Source of the DNA: Sindora glabra
Taxonomy: Eukaryota > Streptophyta > Magnoliopsida > Fabales > Fabaceae
Assembly: GCA_020226215.1 (NCBI GenBank)
Contig: CM035235.1
Location: forward strand, 7,329,151 to 7,393,150
Length of the DNA: 64,000 nt
Direction of reading: 5' to 3'
A program made the translations under genes and the position numbers. Under the pieces are notes generated by a model that saw only the letters and a program-made list of their open reading frames with translations, ran no database searches and was not told the DNA's origin. This document shows positions 47,680 to 60,203 of the stretch, piece after piece; position 1 is the first letter of the stretch, and each line of letters starts with the position of its first letter.

Positions 47680-49118
47680 GAAAAGTTTTGGTTAGGTAGA
47701 TTAAACCTGATTCACGGATCAATAATGGAGTGGATAGTTACATGAAATTATATTATTAAATAAATTAGAGATAATTATACAAGATTTTAACATAACAAGA
47801 AATTGGATATTAGCATTACTAGAACTAAAGCAATGGTGCATGTTGCAACACACTAAAATTGAATACCAAACTTACTTAAAACTATAGTTAGTGGCAAGTT
47901 TAAGTTTTCATTGGCACTTAACAATTTAATTTATAATTCAAACACTTAACTAATGAATACCCCAATAGTAGTCATATAAATTCTAAATGCAAATTTACCA
48001 AAACAAGCAACTAATCAATCTATTATTACTAATTCAATTTAAAATAAGTGACAAAATTTAATTAATGATAGTTTCAAGCATTTAGAAACAAGATAAGTTA
48101 AATCTAACAATTCTATAAATGATAATCGCTAAATTTGTTCTTTGATTTGCATAGACACTGTAAATTAACAAGCAAAATTTATATATTTATTTGTTTCTAA
48201 TTTATAATTAATTGTCCTAATTTTACAAGTGAGAATTAATAATAATAAATCATAGAGCATCAAATTACCAAGAATAATTAACTAGTAGTGCTTTATTAGT
48301 TAATCACCAAAGTAATCATAATCAATGAAGAATAAAAGATCAATAGATGAACGAATTATAAATAAATTGAAAACAGAAGAGAAGCCTTAAATCAAACTAA
48401 ATTAGAAGTGCTTAAACCCTTGAACCTTGAAGGAAAATTAACCACTCATAGTGGTACATAAAGAAAATTAGAAGAAAAAGAGTCACTATCTAAAATGAAT
48501 TATGTTTGCTTTTAAAGGCATAAAACATTTAAATTTGATTTCCTAAGCTACATAACCTAATGGGCCAAGTAAACATACCTCATGGTTACAAAGAATGAGG
48601 CCTTGCTAATTTTAAAAATCTATAACCTAATTTACAAATTAAACTATCAATAGTGTTTTATTGTAGTAATTTTCGTTAATTAGGCTCCAACCTATGCTTG
48701 AATATCAAAACAACCTAATTTTAGTAAACCCTAAGCATCAAAGTTGTTAGGCTAGGTCTTAGGAGCATTGATTTACCTCAATTGAACCTTTGTAGCTCTA
48801 GTTATATCCTGAAAACCAAGACTAGTTTAGCTTGCATAATTCCAAATGTCCAAATTAGGCTTTAAACAAATCATTAAAGTTTTAAAGCTTGATATTAGCT
48901 TTTCAATGATATAAATATCACCTAATTTTAACATCGAGAACTTAAGTTATAGCCGAAAACTTAAAATAGTGTAAAAATCTAGAATTAACTAAATAATTTA
49001 AAAACATTGAAAAACTATCACTTAATAATATAACAAGGCTAATTCCCTAAAATTAAGTATATGTAATACACTAAAAAGAATAAAATAGGAGGAAATAATA
49101 TAAAAAATATATTGCACA
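47680..49118 (-). mobile_element. Inverted LTR of the Athila-like gypsy family
   Basis: On the minus strand it starts TGTGCAATATATTTTTTATA and continues with TTTTCGGCTATAACTTAAG (near 48955), matching TTTTCGGCTATAACTTGAG in the LTR at 21226. The match weakens toward 47680, where GATTAAACCTGATTCAC parallels the reverse complement of the LTR end region. No internal sequence is attached, so it is either a solo LTR or a fragment; TSDs were not found. Confidence 0.6.
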
Positions 49119-49671
49119 TTAAAGAGTGAAATGACTAGAGGAGTATGGTGTGATTACAATTGAAAGGATTAAGTTGAAAGAATTCAATGAAAAGTAGTTC
49201 GCACCATTGTGATCTTATGTGTATGATAGATATAAATAGTTCTCTAGTTAGGTAACATTTTAAAAATAAGGATAACTATAAAGGGAAACACTTAGGATTC
49301 ATTTCTATTTAATGAGAAAATTGGACTAGAAGTCTTAGGAAAGGTTATCCTAACTTTGAGAATTAAGTAATAACCTAAGATCCTATTAGAATAATAACCT
49401 TTAGACTTAGCATTGCTATACCATACTTATGAAGTCCATGATTTAAGTTTAGGATGCCATCTAGCATGTAATCCTAGTATTATTCATAAAGGTCTATTAA
49501 GAACGTCATAGAACAGAAGAAGCTTTTTTCAAGCTACAGTTAGATATGTGGTAGCAATACCCATACCTATTTGGTGAGTACTAGAATAAAGGGATGATAT
49601 ATTCTCATAAAGTTATTAGATTAGCAAGGTTCCAAGAATTTAGGAATCAATTCTTTTGAAGAGGGAAGTAC
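49119..49671 (+). pseudogene. Chromovirus-like internal remnant before the 3' LTR
   Basis: The last 60 bp reads NLGINSFEEG (about 49636-49665), reminiscent of the F(G/E)DExxLRGG tail of chromovirus polyproteins, and GAGGGAAG (49661-49668) could be the polypurine tract. The rest has no recognisable motif. Confidence 0.35.
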
Positions 49672-51795
49672 TATTTTATCCCTTAGAATTTAAAAATATT
49701 TTGTATAAAAATAAAAAACTATTATGATAAAATTTAAGGAAAAAATTATTATATAGGATAGTTAAGAGAATTAAAAACTAAAATATTTAAAGAATAAGTA
49801 AGATTAAAGATGAATATATGAGTATGGAGAAGACTTAAGGCATTTTTCATTTTTGGCTTGGCCTTAACCTTTTTAAATTTCCTACTTCAGCCTCTATTCC
49901 CATATTTTTCCTAAATTTTCTACTCATCCTTTTCATCCTCTCTTCCTTTTCTCATTCCATTAGAAGAAGAACTTACCAATCTTTCTTAATTTATCATATA
50001 CCATCCAAGTTAATAGGGCAATGAATTTTATTTCTTCATTTTCATGAAGATCTTCCTATATTTCCTTTTCAAGATTTGATTAATTAAGGAATTTTAAGTG
50101 AGAAAAGGGGATTTTGAAACCTTAACTACAAATCTTTGATTTTAAACAAGTAGGGACAAGCAACTTACAGTTTCTTCCATTTAGCACCTCCTCCATACAA
50201 GTTAGTAAGCATTCTAACAAGATTTTCTTAGTTTTGGATGATTTATGTTACTTGAATTTAGGTTTCCAATGTGTGGTTTGATTTGATATTCTTGATAGAT
50301 CTACTTTGGATTATGATGAAAATACATTGTATGGTGATTTGATTATGAAAGATAGCTTGTAGGATGAAATCTTGATTTTATAATCTAAAATGAATAGTAT
50401 ATTTCAATGAAATTCTATAAAAAAAAAACTAGGTTATAGCTAATTACATAGTAGACTATGCTTAAAAAATATGCTTTTTAGATATACATAGTTAACTATG
50501 ATCCTAAGAAATTGCTTTTCGATAGCTTATAATCAATTATCCCCTTGTAGAGTTACTTTTAGGGACTATATAATCAACTCTTTGCTTAATACCTTACTCT
50601 TTGAACCCTTTTAGTCAATTATGCCTTTGCAAAGTTACCTTTAAGATTGCGTAGTCAAGTATATAGTTAATCATGCATTGTAAAGATTTATACATTATTT
50701 TATATGAAAGGTTAAGGTATACTAAAATGTTCTACAATAATAAGATTTATTATTATTTGTAAGATGATGTTGAATGCATGATGTGAGACCATGCAAAAAA
50801 GGATGGTGCATCATATGCTTGTGAATTTAAATTGTAAAGGTTGTAATTGATTTATATTGTTGATATTTGTTATTTAAGGACTTGTTTATATATGGTTACT
50901 AATATTGTAGCTATTAAATGGTAGTACTAGTGAGACACTTGTTGTTATTTTAATTATTATATGATAAATGATACTGATGATGTTAGAGGTGATGATGTAC
51001 ATCTTATGGCTATATGCATTGAACCTGTGCGCCTATTTGTGAAAAGATAAGGTTAACTCCAGAGGGAAAAGGTTGGGTTTATGAAGGGAAATAGATGACT
51101 AGTAGTCATAAGAAGATTTACATGTTTTATTATATATGTATATATATATGTTATGAGTCTCTACTAAATCTTGTTAAGTTACTATGATTGAATTATGGAA
51201 ATAAATGTACAAACTATATGATGGAATTTCCTATTATCAATGTGATGGTGTAAAGTTAAATGGTGTGATCTTGATATTTTATAAGTTCATAGCTATCTTA
51301 TGGAAAGACAAGTTAGCTTTCTAGTAAAGGTAAAAAAACTTGTATTCTTCTTTCTGATTAAAACTAGACAGCTCCTTTAAAGAACGTTCACTATAAGCTA
51401 TACATCATGGTTTATTTAAGCTTAATGGTTCACCATTGTTTGATGCTCACTTATTGAGTTCCTTAGGACTCACTTTCTTTTTCTTTTCTTTTCTTTGGGG
51501 TTCTTCCCCTTAGGTGCTTAATTACTAGCAGATGGACTAGAAGTAGGCCTACTTAAGAATTTTGGTACTAAGGTAAATCATGGGACAATTAGTTTAGATG
51601 TACATAAATACTAATTGTTGCATACATGTTTAAACATAATTCCCTTGCACTTGAATATGGTTATGAAATTTTAAAGGTTAAGCACAATCATATGTCTTAC
51701 ATTAAATTGAGCATGTATTGGTAAAGCTTAAAGGCAATTACCCCTAGTAACTCCTTATGTAGGTCACATGCCTAGGGAAGGGTCCCGATAGATCA
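49672..51795 (+). mobile_element. 3' LTR of the chromovirus-like element
   Basis: It is collinear with the LTR at 39666 minus its nested insert: the leader (49830-50060), the palindromic repeat cluster (50430-50690), and the 3' part with TTTGATGCTCACTTATTGAG TTCCTTAGGACTCAC (51440-51475). The end is unclear near GGGTCCCGATAGATCA. Divergence from copy 1 is high, so the element is old. Confidence 0.55.
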
Positions 51796-52224
51796 TAAGT
51801 TAGTTTAATTACTTTATGGAGTAAGCTTAGACTTCTTAAAAATTATATCTTGAATGTAAGACTTATGATGGCATATTTTGCTAATTGCAGATGATTTTCT
51901 CATTATTTCTCCATCCATTTATCTAATGGGTATAGGAAAAGCTTATGGGATTATTCATAATAGTTCCACATCAATCACAACTATAGTTGGTATTGTGATA
52001 AAGAAATTCTTGAAGAAAGAAAGTACACATTTTATAGATAATCTTAGAGTTATCATTAATAATTACAAATATATGACTACACACCACACATGGTAAAGAT
52101 CTAAATAACTCAACAATAAAAAAAGGTGATGGACTCTAGTATATTACTAAATATGGCTTATTTTTCTTAGGCTTTAATGAAATCCAAGCCATTCAAGACA
52201 AAACATTTTTAGTTGATAGATAAA
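51796..52224. other. Spacer without recognisable features
   Basis: The frame 51878-52096 has no motif I recognise. Nothing else stands out before the CACTA tip. Confidence 0.4.
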
Positions 52225-52859
52225 CACTACTACAAATTTCTACTTTAATATCAATTGTTTTCAAGTTTTAACATTAGTTCCTAACCAATGTTTGTACGAG
52301 TGATGCTATATATTCCATATATTTAACATCAATTTTGAATCAATATGAAATATAGGTAACAATATTGGTTATTCTACATAAAAATCAATGTCTTTAGTTC
52401 TTAAGTATTGTATAACCATTCACATTAGATATTGATGTATAACCAATGTAATAGATTACAATAAATACAAATTACAATGTCAGTTCTAGATCTGCTATTG
52501 AAAATTAACATTAATCCATAACATAAATTTCATATATAACATAATAGTATGACAAAGATGATGATTATTTATCATAACTGACAATTTTTTGTATTTTTTT
52601 CTAATCGTATTCACTTATACCGCACTACACCCAAAATTATAATAAAAATTAATTACAAAATCCAATCATCATATTATTATTCAAGTAGTATTATTATAGA
52701 AATATTATTTACTATACAAAAATGCTGCCTATTATAAACATATATTAAAAACTATTTAATAATTCAAAAATGCTATCTATTATACATACAATATGCACAT
52801 GAAAAATGATAAATATAATTACCTTTAGTCTTTCCTAACATGTCTAGGAAGATCTTCAA

Positions 52860-53799
52860 TCATATCCCCTCAACACAATTATCTCGCATGTAGAACTCCT
52901 TCACATCATTTTTATCATCCACTAAAGGTATTCTTATGGAGAAAGGAAGAGTCTCCTTAATATCATCCCTTACAGAGAAAGGAGGAGTCTTTTTAATATT
53001 ATCTTTTAAATCTTTTTGGTCCCCATCACTAACGATTTTCCTTTTCCATGGTAAAACTACACACCATTTATAATTAGACAGGTTTATGACATAGAACATT
53101 TGTTTTGTCTGAGATGCTATTATAAATGGCTCCCCTTTATAACCTTTCTTATTAAGATTCACCAGCATGATTCCTAACTTTGTAACTTGGATATATTTTT
53201 TATTCTTAACCTATTCACATCAAAACAAAACCTCTATGAATATAATGTAGTTAACCTTTTAATGTCTTTAATGATTCTATAATATGATATATTGGCATAG
53301 ACAAGTTTTGATTTTTGCAACTATTGACATGCATAACTTGAGCTACTTAAGTAGCCTCATTATTCTATGTAGTGCTTGTGTCATTGCAACCCATTGTATA
53401 AAAAGAATGCACATTAATGTTATATCTATGATAAGAGATAACCTCTATACATGGCCTTAGCATTAGCCATCTAGTGGACTCAGAAATAGCATGTGGTGGT
53501 CCTTATGCCATCCAATAGCAAACTCAACTCTCAAATTAACTAAGGAGTGATCAATTATGTTTATCTTGGATCCATTAATCATTCCTTATAAATGTTGTCC
53601 CCTTAAAAGGGTTATATGCTCATCCACATGAAGTTGAACTTCATCAATATTATGCAAGATATAAAGATAGTTCTGTATACATATTTCCAAGCTTATGCTC
53701 ATAACTTAAGTACCCAATGTGTCTTTACATGCAATCTACCCTATGATAAGACTTTGAAAGTTTAACAGCAACTCTATTTTATAAGTAGTCACTATAGAA
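52860..53799 (-). pseudogene. CACTA transposase, C-terminal DUF4216-like domain and linker
   Basis: The open frame 52860-53168 begins MLVNLNKKGYKGEPFIIASQ and continues TKQMFYVINLSNYKWCVVLP. This closely resembles the DUF4216 end of plant CACTA transposases (V N . N . . . Y K D . P F . . A S Q . . Q V F Y V . D . . . . W . V V). Upstream, the minus strand carries further DUF4216 pieces with stops, including YNINVHSFYT and MQWVAMTQ-like stretches near 53300-53450. It is joined to the next fragment at the MITE insertion. Confidence 0.75.
53792..53799. repeat. TSD of the hAT MITE, left copy
   Basis: CTATAGAA, repeated exactly at 54192-54199. Eight base pairs is the hAT TSD length. Confidence 0.9.
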
Positions 53800-54191
53800 T
53801 AGGGGTGACAATTTCTAATATGACACAACAACCCGATACAAACATGATAAGTTTATTCAAGTTCAGTTAACATACTAACCCGTTTAAGAATTCCTATTAA
53901 ATTTTTAAAAAATTTATTCAAGAAATAATTAATATTTTAATTATAAATAAATATATATAATAAAAATATAAAATTATTAATTTAATAAAATAATAATAAA
54001 TTTAAATAGTATTTTAGTAATTAAAAATATTTTTATAAAAAATAGTAAGTAATTAAATTTAATACATACTCTTATAATATAAATTTTATTAATTAAAATT
54101 ATTAAATAAGTAAAAGGAGGGACCCATGGATAACCCATTTTGATATGTTTAATAAATGGATTAATTCAAATAACACGAATTAACACCCCTA
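53800..54191. mobile_element. hAT-type MITE inserted in the CACTA transposase
   Basis: Inverted termini TAGGGGTGACAATT and TAGGGGTGTTAATT (12 of 14 identical) bound a 392-bp AT-rich non-coding element, flanked by exact CTATAGAA duplications. The termini resemble those of the larger hAT at 13991-20370 (TAAAGGTGTCAAAATG), so a related transposase may have moved it. Confidence 0.9.
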
Positions 54192-54199
54192 CTATAGAA

Positions 54200-54415
54200 C
54201 TTAGCCATCTCCTCAACAATATAGTTTTTAACGATATAGCCTTTTGATTGATATCTATTCTTCACATACTTTTTTAGGATTTTTATATATTATTTAAAAA
54301 GTTACATTTACCTTAAGTAAATCAGTTTGTATAGTTCTATTTCTCTCACTAAATGGACTATTAGATGCACCATGATATTAAAGAATGAAGGTGGGAAGTA
54401 TATCTCTAGTTGACC
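54200..54415 (-). pseudogene. CACTA transposase, DUF4218-like fragment
   Basis: Minus-strand reading gives FFNIMVHLIVHLVREIELYK (transcribed from near 54400), then YIKILKKYVKNRYQSKGYIV and NYIVEEMAKFY, ending at the MITE. This is the order of the TNP2-associated region (FDxMxHLxxHLxxE, RYMxxLKxYVRNRxxPEGxIxExYxxEE). Removing the MITE continues the reading. Catalytic parts farther upstream are missing. Confidence 0.75.
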
Positions 54416-55655
54416 ATAAATAATATATATATGAGATGAAATTGATGTTAAAAATTCATAGAGCTAAATGAAATAACTTATATTTATAAGGGACTAAAAT
54501 AATTATTATAAATTAAAATTTGAAATTAAATAATAAAGGAATTTATAGAAAATAAAAAAAAAATTTCAAAAGAAGTAAAAATTTCTTGTTTATCTTGTAG
54601 TAACTCAATTAATAATAATTAATGAAAAATATATTACTTTCATCCCATTTTATTTGTAAAATAAAATAATTTTATGGAGATTAAGAAAGTTAGTTTATTT
54701 TGTTTAATTTCATTGTATTTTTCAAAACTATCATTTACTCTAACAATAAAAAACTTATTCCATTATTCTAATCACAAATTTTAAGGTGGTTAATAGTAAA
54801 GGAAAAATCATAATGGAGTAAATTCATTAAGACTTTTTATGATGAATGTGTAGAGCAATTAAGCATTTATTAAAGATAAAAAATGGTAAAATTAAAAATA
54901 AATAATATTTCAGTACATTTCTAAAGTGATAGATAAAAAGAAATAAAAATTTTTATCCAAAAGTGATAGATAAAAGGGGATAAAGAGAGTATTAATTTGG
55001 AATTGGATTTATTTTTTAATAATCTTATTATGTATATTATAATCATGCATATTAAAAAAAATTACATACAAGTATGATTTGTAAGTTTATATGCATATGT
55101 GTGTGTGTATATCTAAATAAATTTAAACTGATGGTAAATTTAAATATTTATTTGCAAGATAATATATACTTCAAGATGCATATTTAATGTTTTATTAGAA
55201 ATTAATATTTAAATTATTTTCAATTAATTAATTAATTTTTATTTTTATGTTAATCCTCCCACAAAAGTATGTTTTATCAATTTTATATCTCACACAATTT
55301 CAATATCAATTTCATCCATTGCATATTATTTTAGTCATTTTGTTTTTACAGTCATTAACCCATTAATGAAAATACTAATAGATGAATCAAATTCCCTAAT
55401 TTATTTACAAGAGATAAAATTGGCATAAGACATTTATAGGAGATAAATTTGATGCAACTAAAATTAGTGATTGAAATAAATAGGTATTAGTTATAAAATA
55501 ATTTTAAAAATAAATCAAAAAACTTTTTAGCATGGATTAAGATTGTGTGTATATTTATGTTATATTTTACTATATAATTAGTGCCATATGAGTGCATTTT
55601 TATTTGTGAAGTCAATTGATTTACTAAAATCTTGTATGAAATATATTATAATACT
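54416..55655. other. AT-rich spacer
   Basis: No coding region, paired repeat or RNA gene found; a short (GT)n run lies near 55100. Confidence 0.45.
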
Positions 55656-55960
55656 AAAGAAGCAAAGTGGTATGATGATAAGGCTTGTTATTCCTTAATT
55701 TAAAGATTCAAGTTCAATTCTCCCTCCCCTTTGGTAAATGTAGTTTACAGATAGATAGAGTTCTTATTTGGCTCAATAGTTTACATTGATTTAATATAGG
55801 CTAAAAGCATTAACAAATATTAGCGGATGTCTAGATTAGATGACATCCTAGGACCAAGTTTGGCATAGGCCAAATGCATTAATGAGTTTTAGCTGATGTC
55901 TAAACCAAATGGTGGCTAGCACTCAATCAAACCAGTTGGACGGTTAGTTTAATCTAGATA
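55656..55960 (+). mobile_element. Putative tRNA-derived SINE
   Basis: AGCAAAGTGGTA (55661) fits the RNA polymerase III A box, and AGTTCAATTCT (55711) fits the B box, 38 bp apart. Downstream, a body of about 220 bp contains an internal duplication: GCATTAACAAATATTAGCGGATGTCTA-like sequence near 55807 recurs near 55878. The B box followed by CCCTCCCC resembles plant SINE heads. TSDs and the 3' tail were not resolved. Confidence 0.5.
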
Positions 55961-56955
55961 TATAAAAATTATTTTAGTTATCCATATTATTGTCGGTAGC
56001 AATTTTATTTTATTTTTTGTTATAATTCTATTTATGACAATATGAGTTATTAGCCATAAATATAACTTTCTTATCACACTTGTACTTGTGGCTAGAAAGA
56101 TTTATTAGCCACAAGTAAACATATAGCAAAAGAAATCTAGTATGCCATAAGAACTTTAATTTGTGATAATTTTCCTACCATGCTTACTTATAGCATGAAT
56201 CCATTTAACTAGTATTCTCCTAACTAAATAGCATAGCTACAAAAATTTTAATTTTATGTTGCAATTTTTATCGAGACTCAAAGATGATTTTTTAAAGTGA
56301 ATCTATCAATAACCAATTATTATAAAATTAATTATTCTACCTTATACCAATCCATCTGTCTATTCTTTTTGAGTAAGAAAAAAAAAGTAGACTTAAAATA
56401 TGCAAAAATACTCTACATTAATTGATATCACTAAAATTTCCACCCCTTTTTTTAACTATCCTAAAGCTATTAATTCCCTACCCAAATGGTTTGTTATTCA
56501 ATTACTTAAACTAGCTATCACTTGTAACCTATTCATATTGTGCACTAAACAATGTATATTTCATATCACTTTCCTTTTGCTCTCACCCAGTACATTCTTT
56601 CACAAGTATGCCAATTTCTCTATAAATAATTCCTAACACTTATACAATATCATGTAATAGTCACATTATTACTATCTACTACTCTATAACACTAAAATTT
56701 GTACATTCGTTGATCATTCTATCAAACTTTTTTAGATAATTTTACCTTAACTTTATAATTATATAAAGTTTTTTTCTCAAAAAAAGGAAAAAGTTGAGAT
56801 AACCATCATTAACTATATTTTTTGAATTTTACCATAGGAGTACCTTATCATTGCAAAATGTTTGGATTGAGCTATAATTATTGCCTAAAAGGTAAGCTCA
56901 TCATCATAGTCCTACCAAAGTGCTAGTGGTTTTAAAAGTCCTCTATCCTTTTATT
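55961..56955. other. AT-rich region with repeated GCCATAA/GCCACAAG words
   Basis: Between 56040 and 56240, motifs such as TTAGCCATAAATATAAC, TTAGCCACAAGTAAAC and GCCATAAGAACTTTAATTTG recur in both orientations, as in subterminal regions of CACTA-type elements. No terminal CACTA was found. No gene is visible; the frame 56400-56636 is a chance frame. Confidence 0.35.
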
Positions 56956-56959
56956 TTTC

Positions 56960-57040
56960 ACAAATTAATGCCCTCTTGCATTGAATCCATGACCTTTATG
57001 TTAAAATAATAAACTGATACCACTAAGCTAACAACCTAAG
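56960..57040 (-). other. tRNA-like/SINE-head sequence
   Basis: On the minus strand TTAGCTTAGTGGTA (57031-57018) matches the A-box consensus and TGGATTCAATGC (56989-56978) is close to the B box, 30 bp apart. It does not fold into an obvious complete tRNA, so it is more likely a SINE head than a tRNA gene. Confidence 0.45.
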
Positions 57041-58900
57041 TAGTATTTTTATAAAGATATTAGATATAAAACTTAAACCTAGAATTTTTCTAAATTTTCT
57101 TATCTATTTACTACTATCACACTAATTTAAACATCGGAGACTTTTTTAATGATCCATCTTCCATCGATACTTTAAAAACTCATTTATAACCATAGTTAGC
57201 AATATGTTACTTCTAAGATATACTTTTTATTAGCCTCTAATCTAAAATTTTCTTTAACTAGGAGCAAAGATAGATGAAGTTAGAGTGTGATCCTTCTGCT
57301 AAACATTGTTTTAGGTTAAGGCAAGTAAAAGCAATCTAAGGAAAAAGATGATTAATTGCTAAGTGAACTCACTCTAATAGAAAAAGTCATACAATAAGGT
57401 TAAAGATACTAATAGTAGTATTTGTAGTGGTTGGAAAATCATATAAATAGGCCATAGGATGATTAATGGCTACTCTTAAAAAATGCATAACTATCTCTAG
57501 ATAGATAATTGCTCAATTTTAAGGCTAAAAATAAGTTAGAATTAAGAATAAAAGGATCTTTTGTCAAATTAACTTTAAAAAGCACATATATTAATACATT
57601 TTGTGTCTAGTTCTTATAGTAATCCATTGCCATTCCTACTTATTCTTTACTAATTCTTGGTAATCTTTAAACTAATTTTTAATTGTGAGCAAGGATAGTT
57701 TCCAAATTATGCCATATTTTTTATCCATTGGAGTGTAAGTGAGGATAGTTTCAAAAACTAAAACAATAGGACCCTAAGAATAATAAAAATAAATTGAATA
57801 ATGATCAATGAAGTAATGTTGGAGGGCCTAATGGATTTCTTATGAGAATGCTTTATAGTATGCCCTAGACTAATGAGAACAACAAGATTGTTGCATACAT
57901 TGGTTGAAATCCTCAAGTAAAAAAAATCAATCGACAACCTATAGAAATGGTTAAAGATAATGGAAATAATGGCTTTACTCTTCAAAATTTAGTTGTATCA
58001 AACAATAAATGGATAAGAGTAACCATGATATGGTATATATGCTCACACAAATATAACCACTATATTAAGGTTGATTTTTAAGAACATGGCTAGCAACTGA
58101 GAGAGAATAAATCAAACATCGGAGAGAATGGCTCAACATTTTGGTTGATAGCATAATGATGAGCCAAAATTAGAGAAAGAAGAGTATGAGGTTGAACCAA
58201 TGGTTGGTTATAATGAATTTAAGAGACTAAAATTAGAATATAGTTACATAAGACTAGCCAAGTATGGTGAACAAGTATGAAAAGTTTGATTGAATAGACC
58301 CTAAAATAAAGGTGCATGAAAAAATGTTCAATTATCAAATTAACATGCACCTAGCCATCAACACATTCACTAAACTCAAGATGGCCAAGGCCAAAATATA
58401 CAAATTTTCATTGAAAGATTATTGAACTAACTTAATGGCCAAGAACATGTCGAAATTATTGAGGAGCATTCCTAAAGTACACACATCAAATTGAACTTCC
58501 CTAAGGTTTGAGATGCTAAAATTCATAACATTCTTTAGTGAAAATAACTATCCATTATTGAATATATCGTTTAGTTTATAGTTGAATGTAAAAAGTCAAA
58601 GGAAATTAATTCTTACAATTAAAACATTTCCCTTTTTCCTTTACTCAAATTATTTTCTCTTTTTATTAGAGACTTCTACCTAATTCAATTTATTCATGGG
58701 CATAAAAGAAGAGGATGATCCATAGAACAAAAATGAATTTAGCTAACTTGATGAATCTTCATAAAAATTCAATGGAATTTGCAAAAAATTACTTGTTTCA
58801 ATTTTCACAAGCTTACATCTAATGTTTTACCTAGATTTTTTAGAGTAAAACAGCAAAAATAGGGGAGGTAAGTTTTGACTATGCCATCTATAAAAAAAAA
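57041..58900 (+). other. Probable decayed gypsy leader/gag region
   Basis: This stretch precedes a Tat-like polyprotein on the same strand and contains a long purine-rich tract with many fragmentary frames, but I recognise no gag motif. The upstream LTR of that element was not found. Confidence 0.3.
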
Positions 58901-60198
58901 GTAAGCCAAAACATTACTAACATTGCTTAATTAGTTGAAAAAGTGCAATATATATAACAATTACAAAATGAAAAAGATAGAAAATTGAAAAAAAATAATT
59001 ACAAAAAAGAAAGAGTGGACTATGCTAAAGATGACAAGGTAAATCAAGATAATAACACTAAGGTCCATATGGCCAAGCTTAAACTTGACCTTCCTTATAC
59101 TTGCTCTTTATTAAAAAATGTCAATAAGAAAGATAAAATAGACTATATTAATAAAAAAATATTATTCTTTTAATTTAAATAAGGCTGATCAAATATTTGA
59201 TATGTCATTGGAAAGTAAACAGACAAAATTATCTAAAAGACATAGAATTCTATCCAAAAAAAATAAAGCATAGAAAAATTTATAAATATCATAACATGTT
59301 TAGTCATAGCACTAATAGTTCTATCCATTTTAAAGAAGTAATTGAAAAGGCCATCAAGTAATGAAGATTAAAGTTTGCTGGCAAAGGTAAAGAAATGTTT
59401 ATGGATAAAAACCCTTTTTGAACTAAGTTTAACTATGGAGAGCTAAAAGATAATTTTAACTTATTTGATGTAGATATTGATGTTGTTTACTATAAAGAAG
59501 AGTCATTTTAATCTATTTTAAGTTAAAAGTGACTTCAACTTGTTTGAACCTAACATTAATATGGTGTATCTCAAGATTGAAGAGTTTTGTAACCACACAA
59601 GGTTGAATAGAAGGTGTAATCTATTCCAAGTACATGTTGATATGGTTTATTACTATGAATATAATGATCCCTTGGATGCATCCTTTTTTCTTGAGGCATA
59701 TCCATATAAAGGAAAGTTAAACACTAACTTCATAATAAAAATTCAATGTGATAAAGGAGAATTAAAAATGTGCATTCAATGTGAAATATATTACAATGAA
59801 TTAAAATTAATAATGTATAGGAAAAAAATTGAAAGATTAAATTAACCTAGAGTTTTAAAAGCTAGCTAATGAATGAAAAAAAGGTCAAAAAATTTAAGCA
59901 ACAAAAAGGGAAAGAAATTTATTTTTAACATGTTAGATTATAACTAACTAATGAAAGAAATTGGAGTCTAAATTGACATGAGAAAGCTAAGAAGGGATTA
60001 TCTTAAAGCCCATGGGTTGAAAAAAAACCTCATTATCATAAAAGAAAAGCAAACTTCAAATAGGGTAAATATAAATGGTACAACCATTAATATGGAAGAT
60101 CTCCTTCTATAAGGAGTTAAAAGAGACAAATATAGAGGTAGGATGTGTACTAAAAAAAACACAGAGAAAGTTACTAGTAAAAGATAACTTGTAGTCTA
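58901..60198 (+). pseudogene. Tat/Ogre-like Ty3/gypsy polyprotein, gag-protease side
   Basis: The frame at 58985-59173 contains VDYAKDDKVNQDNNTKVHMA and LKLDLPYTCSLLK. The next blocks read ADQIFDMSLESKQTKLSKRH (about 59182), HSTNSSIHFKEVIEKAI (about 59311), GRLKF-like RLKFAGKGKEMF and DVDIDVVYY. Their order matches the region of Tat/Ogre polyproteins with LKxGPPYVCxxL, SKADQIFDxLLxxKQIxL, a YHNxxSHSTNxC-like finger and GRLKF. Finger Cys residues are lost, and there are several stops and shifts. A second open part at 59540-59845 reads YYEYNDPLDASFFLEAYPYK. The polyprotein is cut at 60203 by the copia solo LTR. Confidence 0.65.
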
Positions 60199-60203
60199 GG
60201 GGA
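60199..60203. repeat. TSD of the inverted solo copia LTR, left copy
   Basis: GGGGA, repeated exactly at 61676-61680. Confidence 0.85.

Larger units (their letters stand above)
52225..54415 (-). mobile_element. CACTA (En/Spm-like) transposon, 3' part
   Basis: The plus strand reads CACTACTACAAATTTC from 52225, the hallmark inward-facing end of CACTA elements. Subterminal words such as ACATCAATTTTGAATCAAT and ATCAATGTCTTTAGTT recur over the next 300 bp. A minus-strand TNP2-like transposase relic follows (52860-54410). The opposite TIR was not found, so the element is truncated or its other end lies unrecognised to the right. A 392-bp hAT MITE sits in its coding region. Confidence 0.7.

Noticed and set aside
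56960..57040. True tRNA gene
   Set aside because: Box motifs are present, but no complete cloverleaf could be drawn by eye, so it is listed only as SINE-like.
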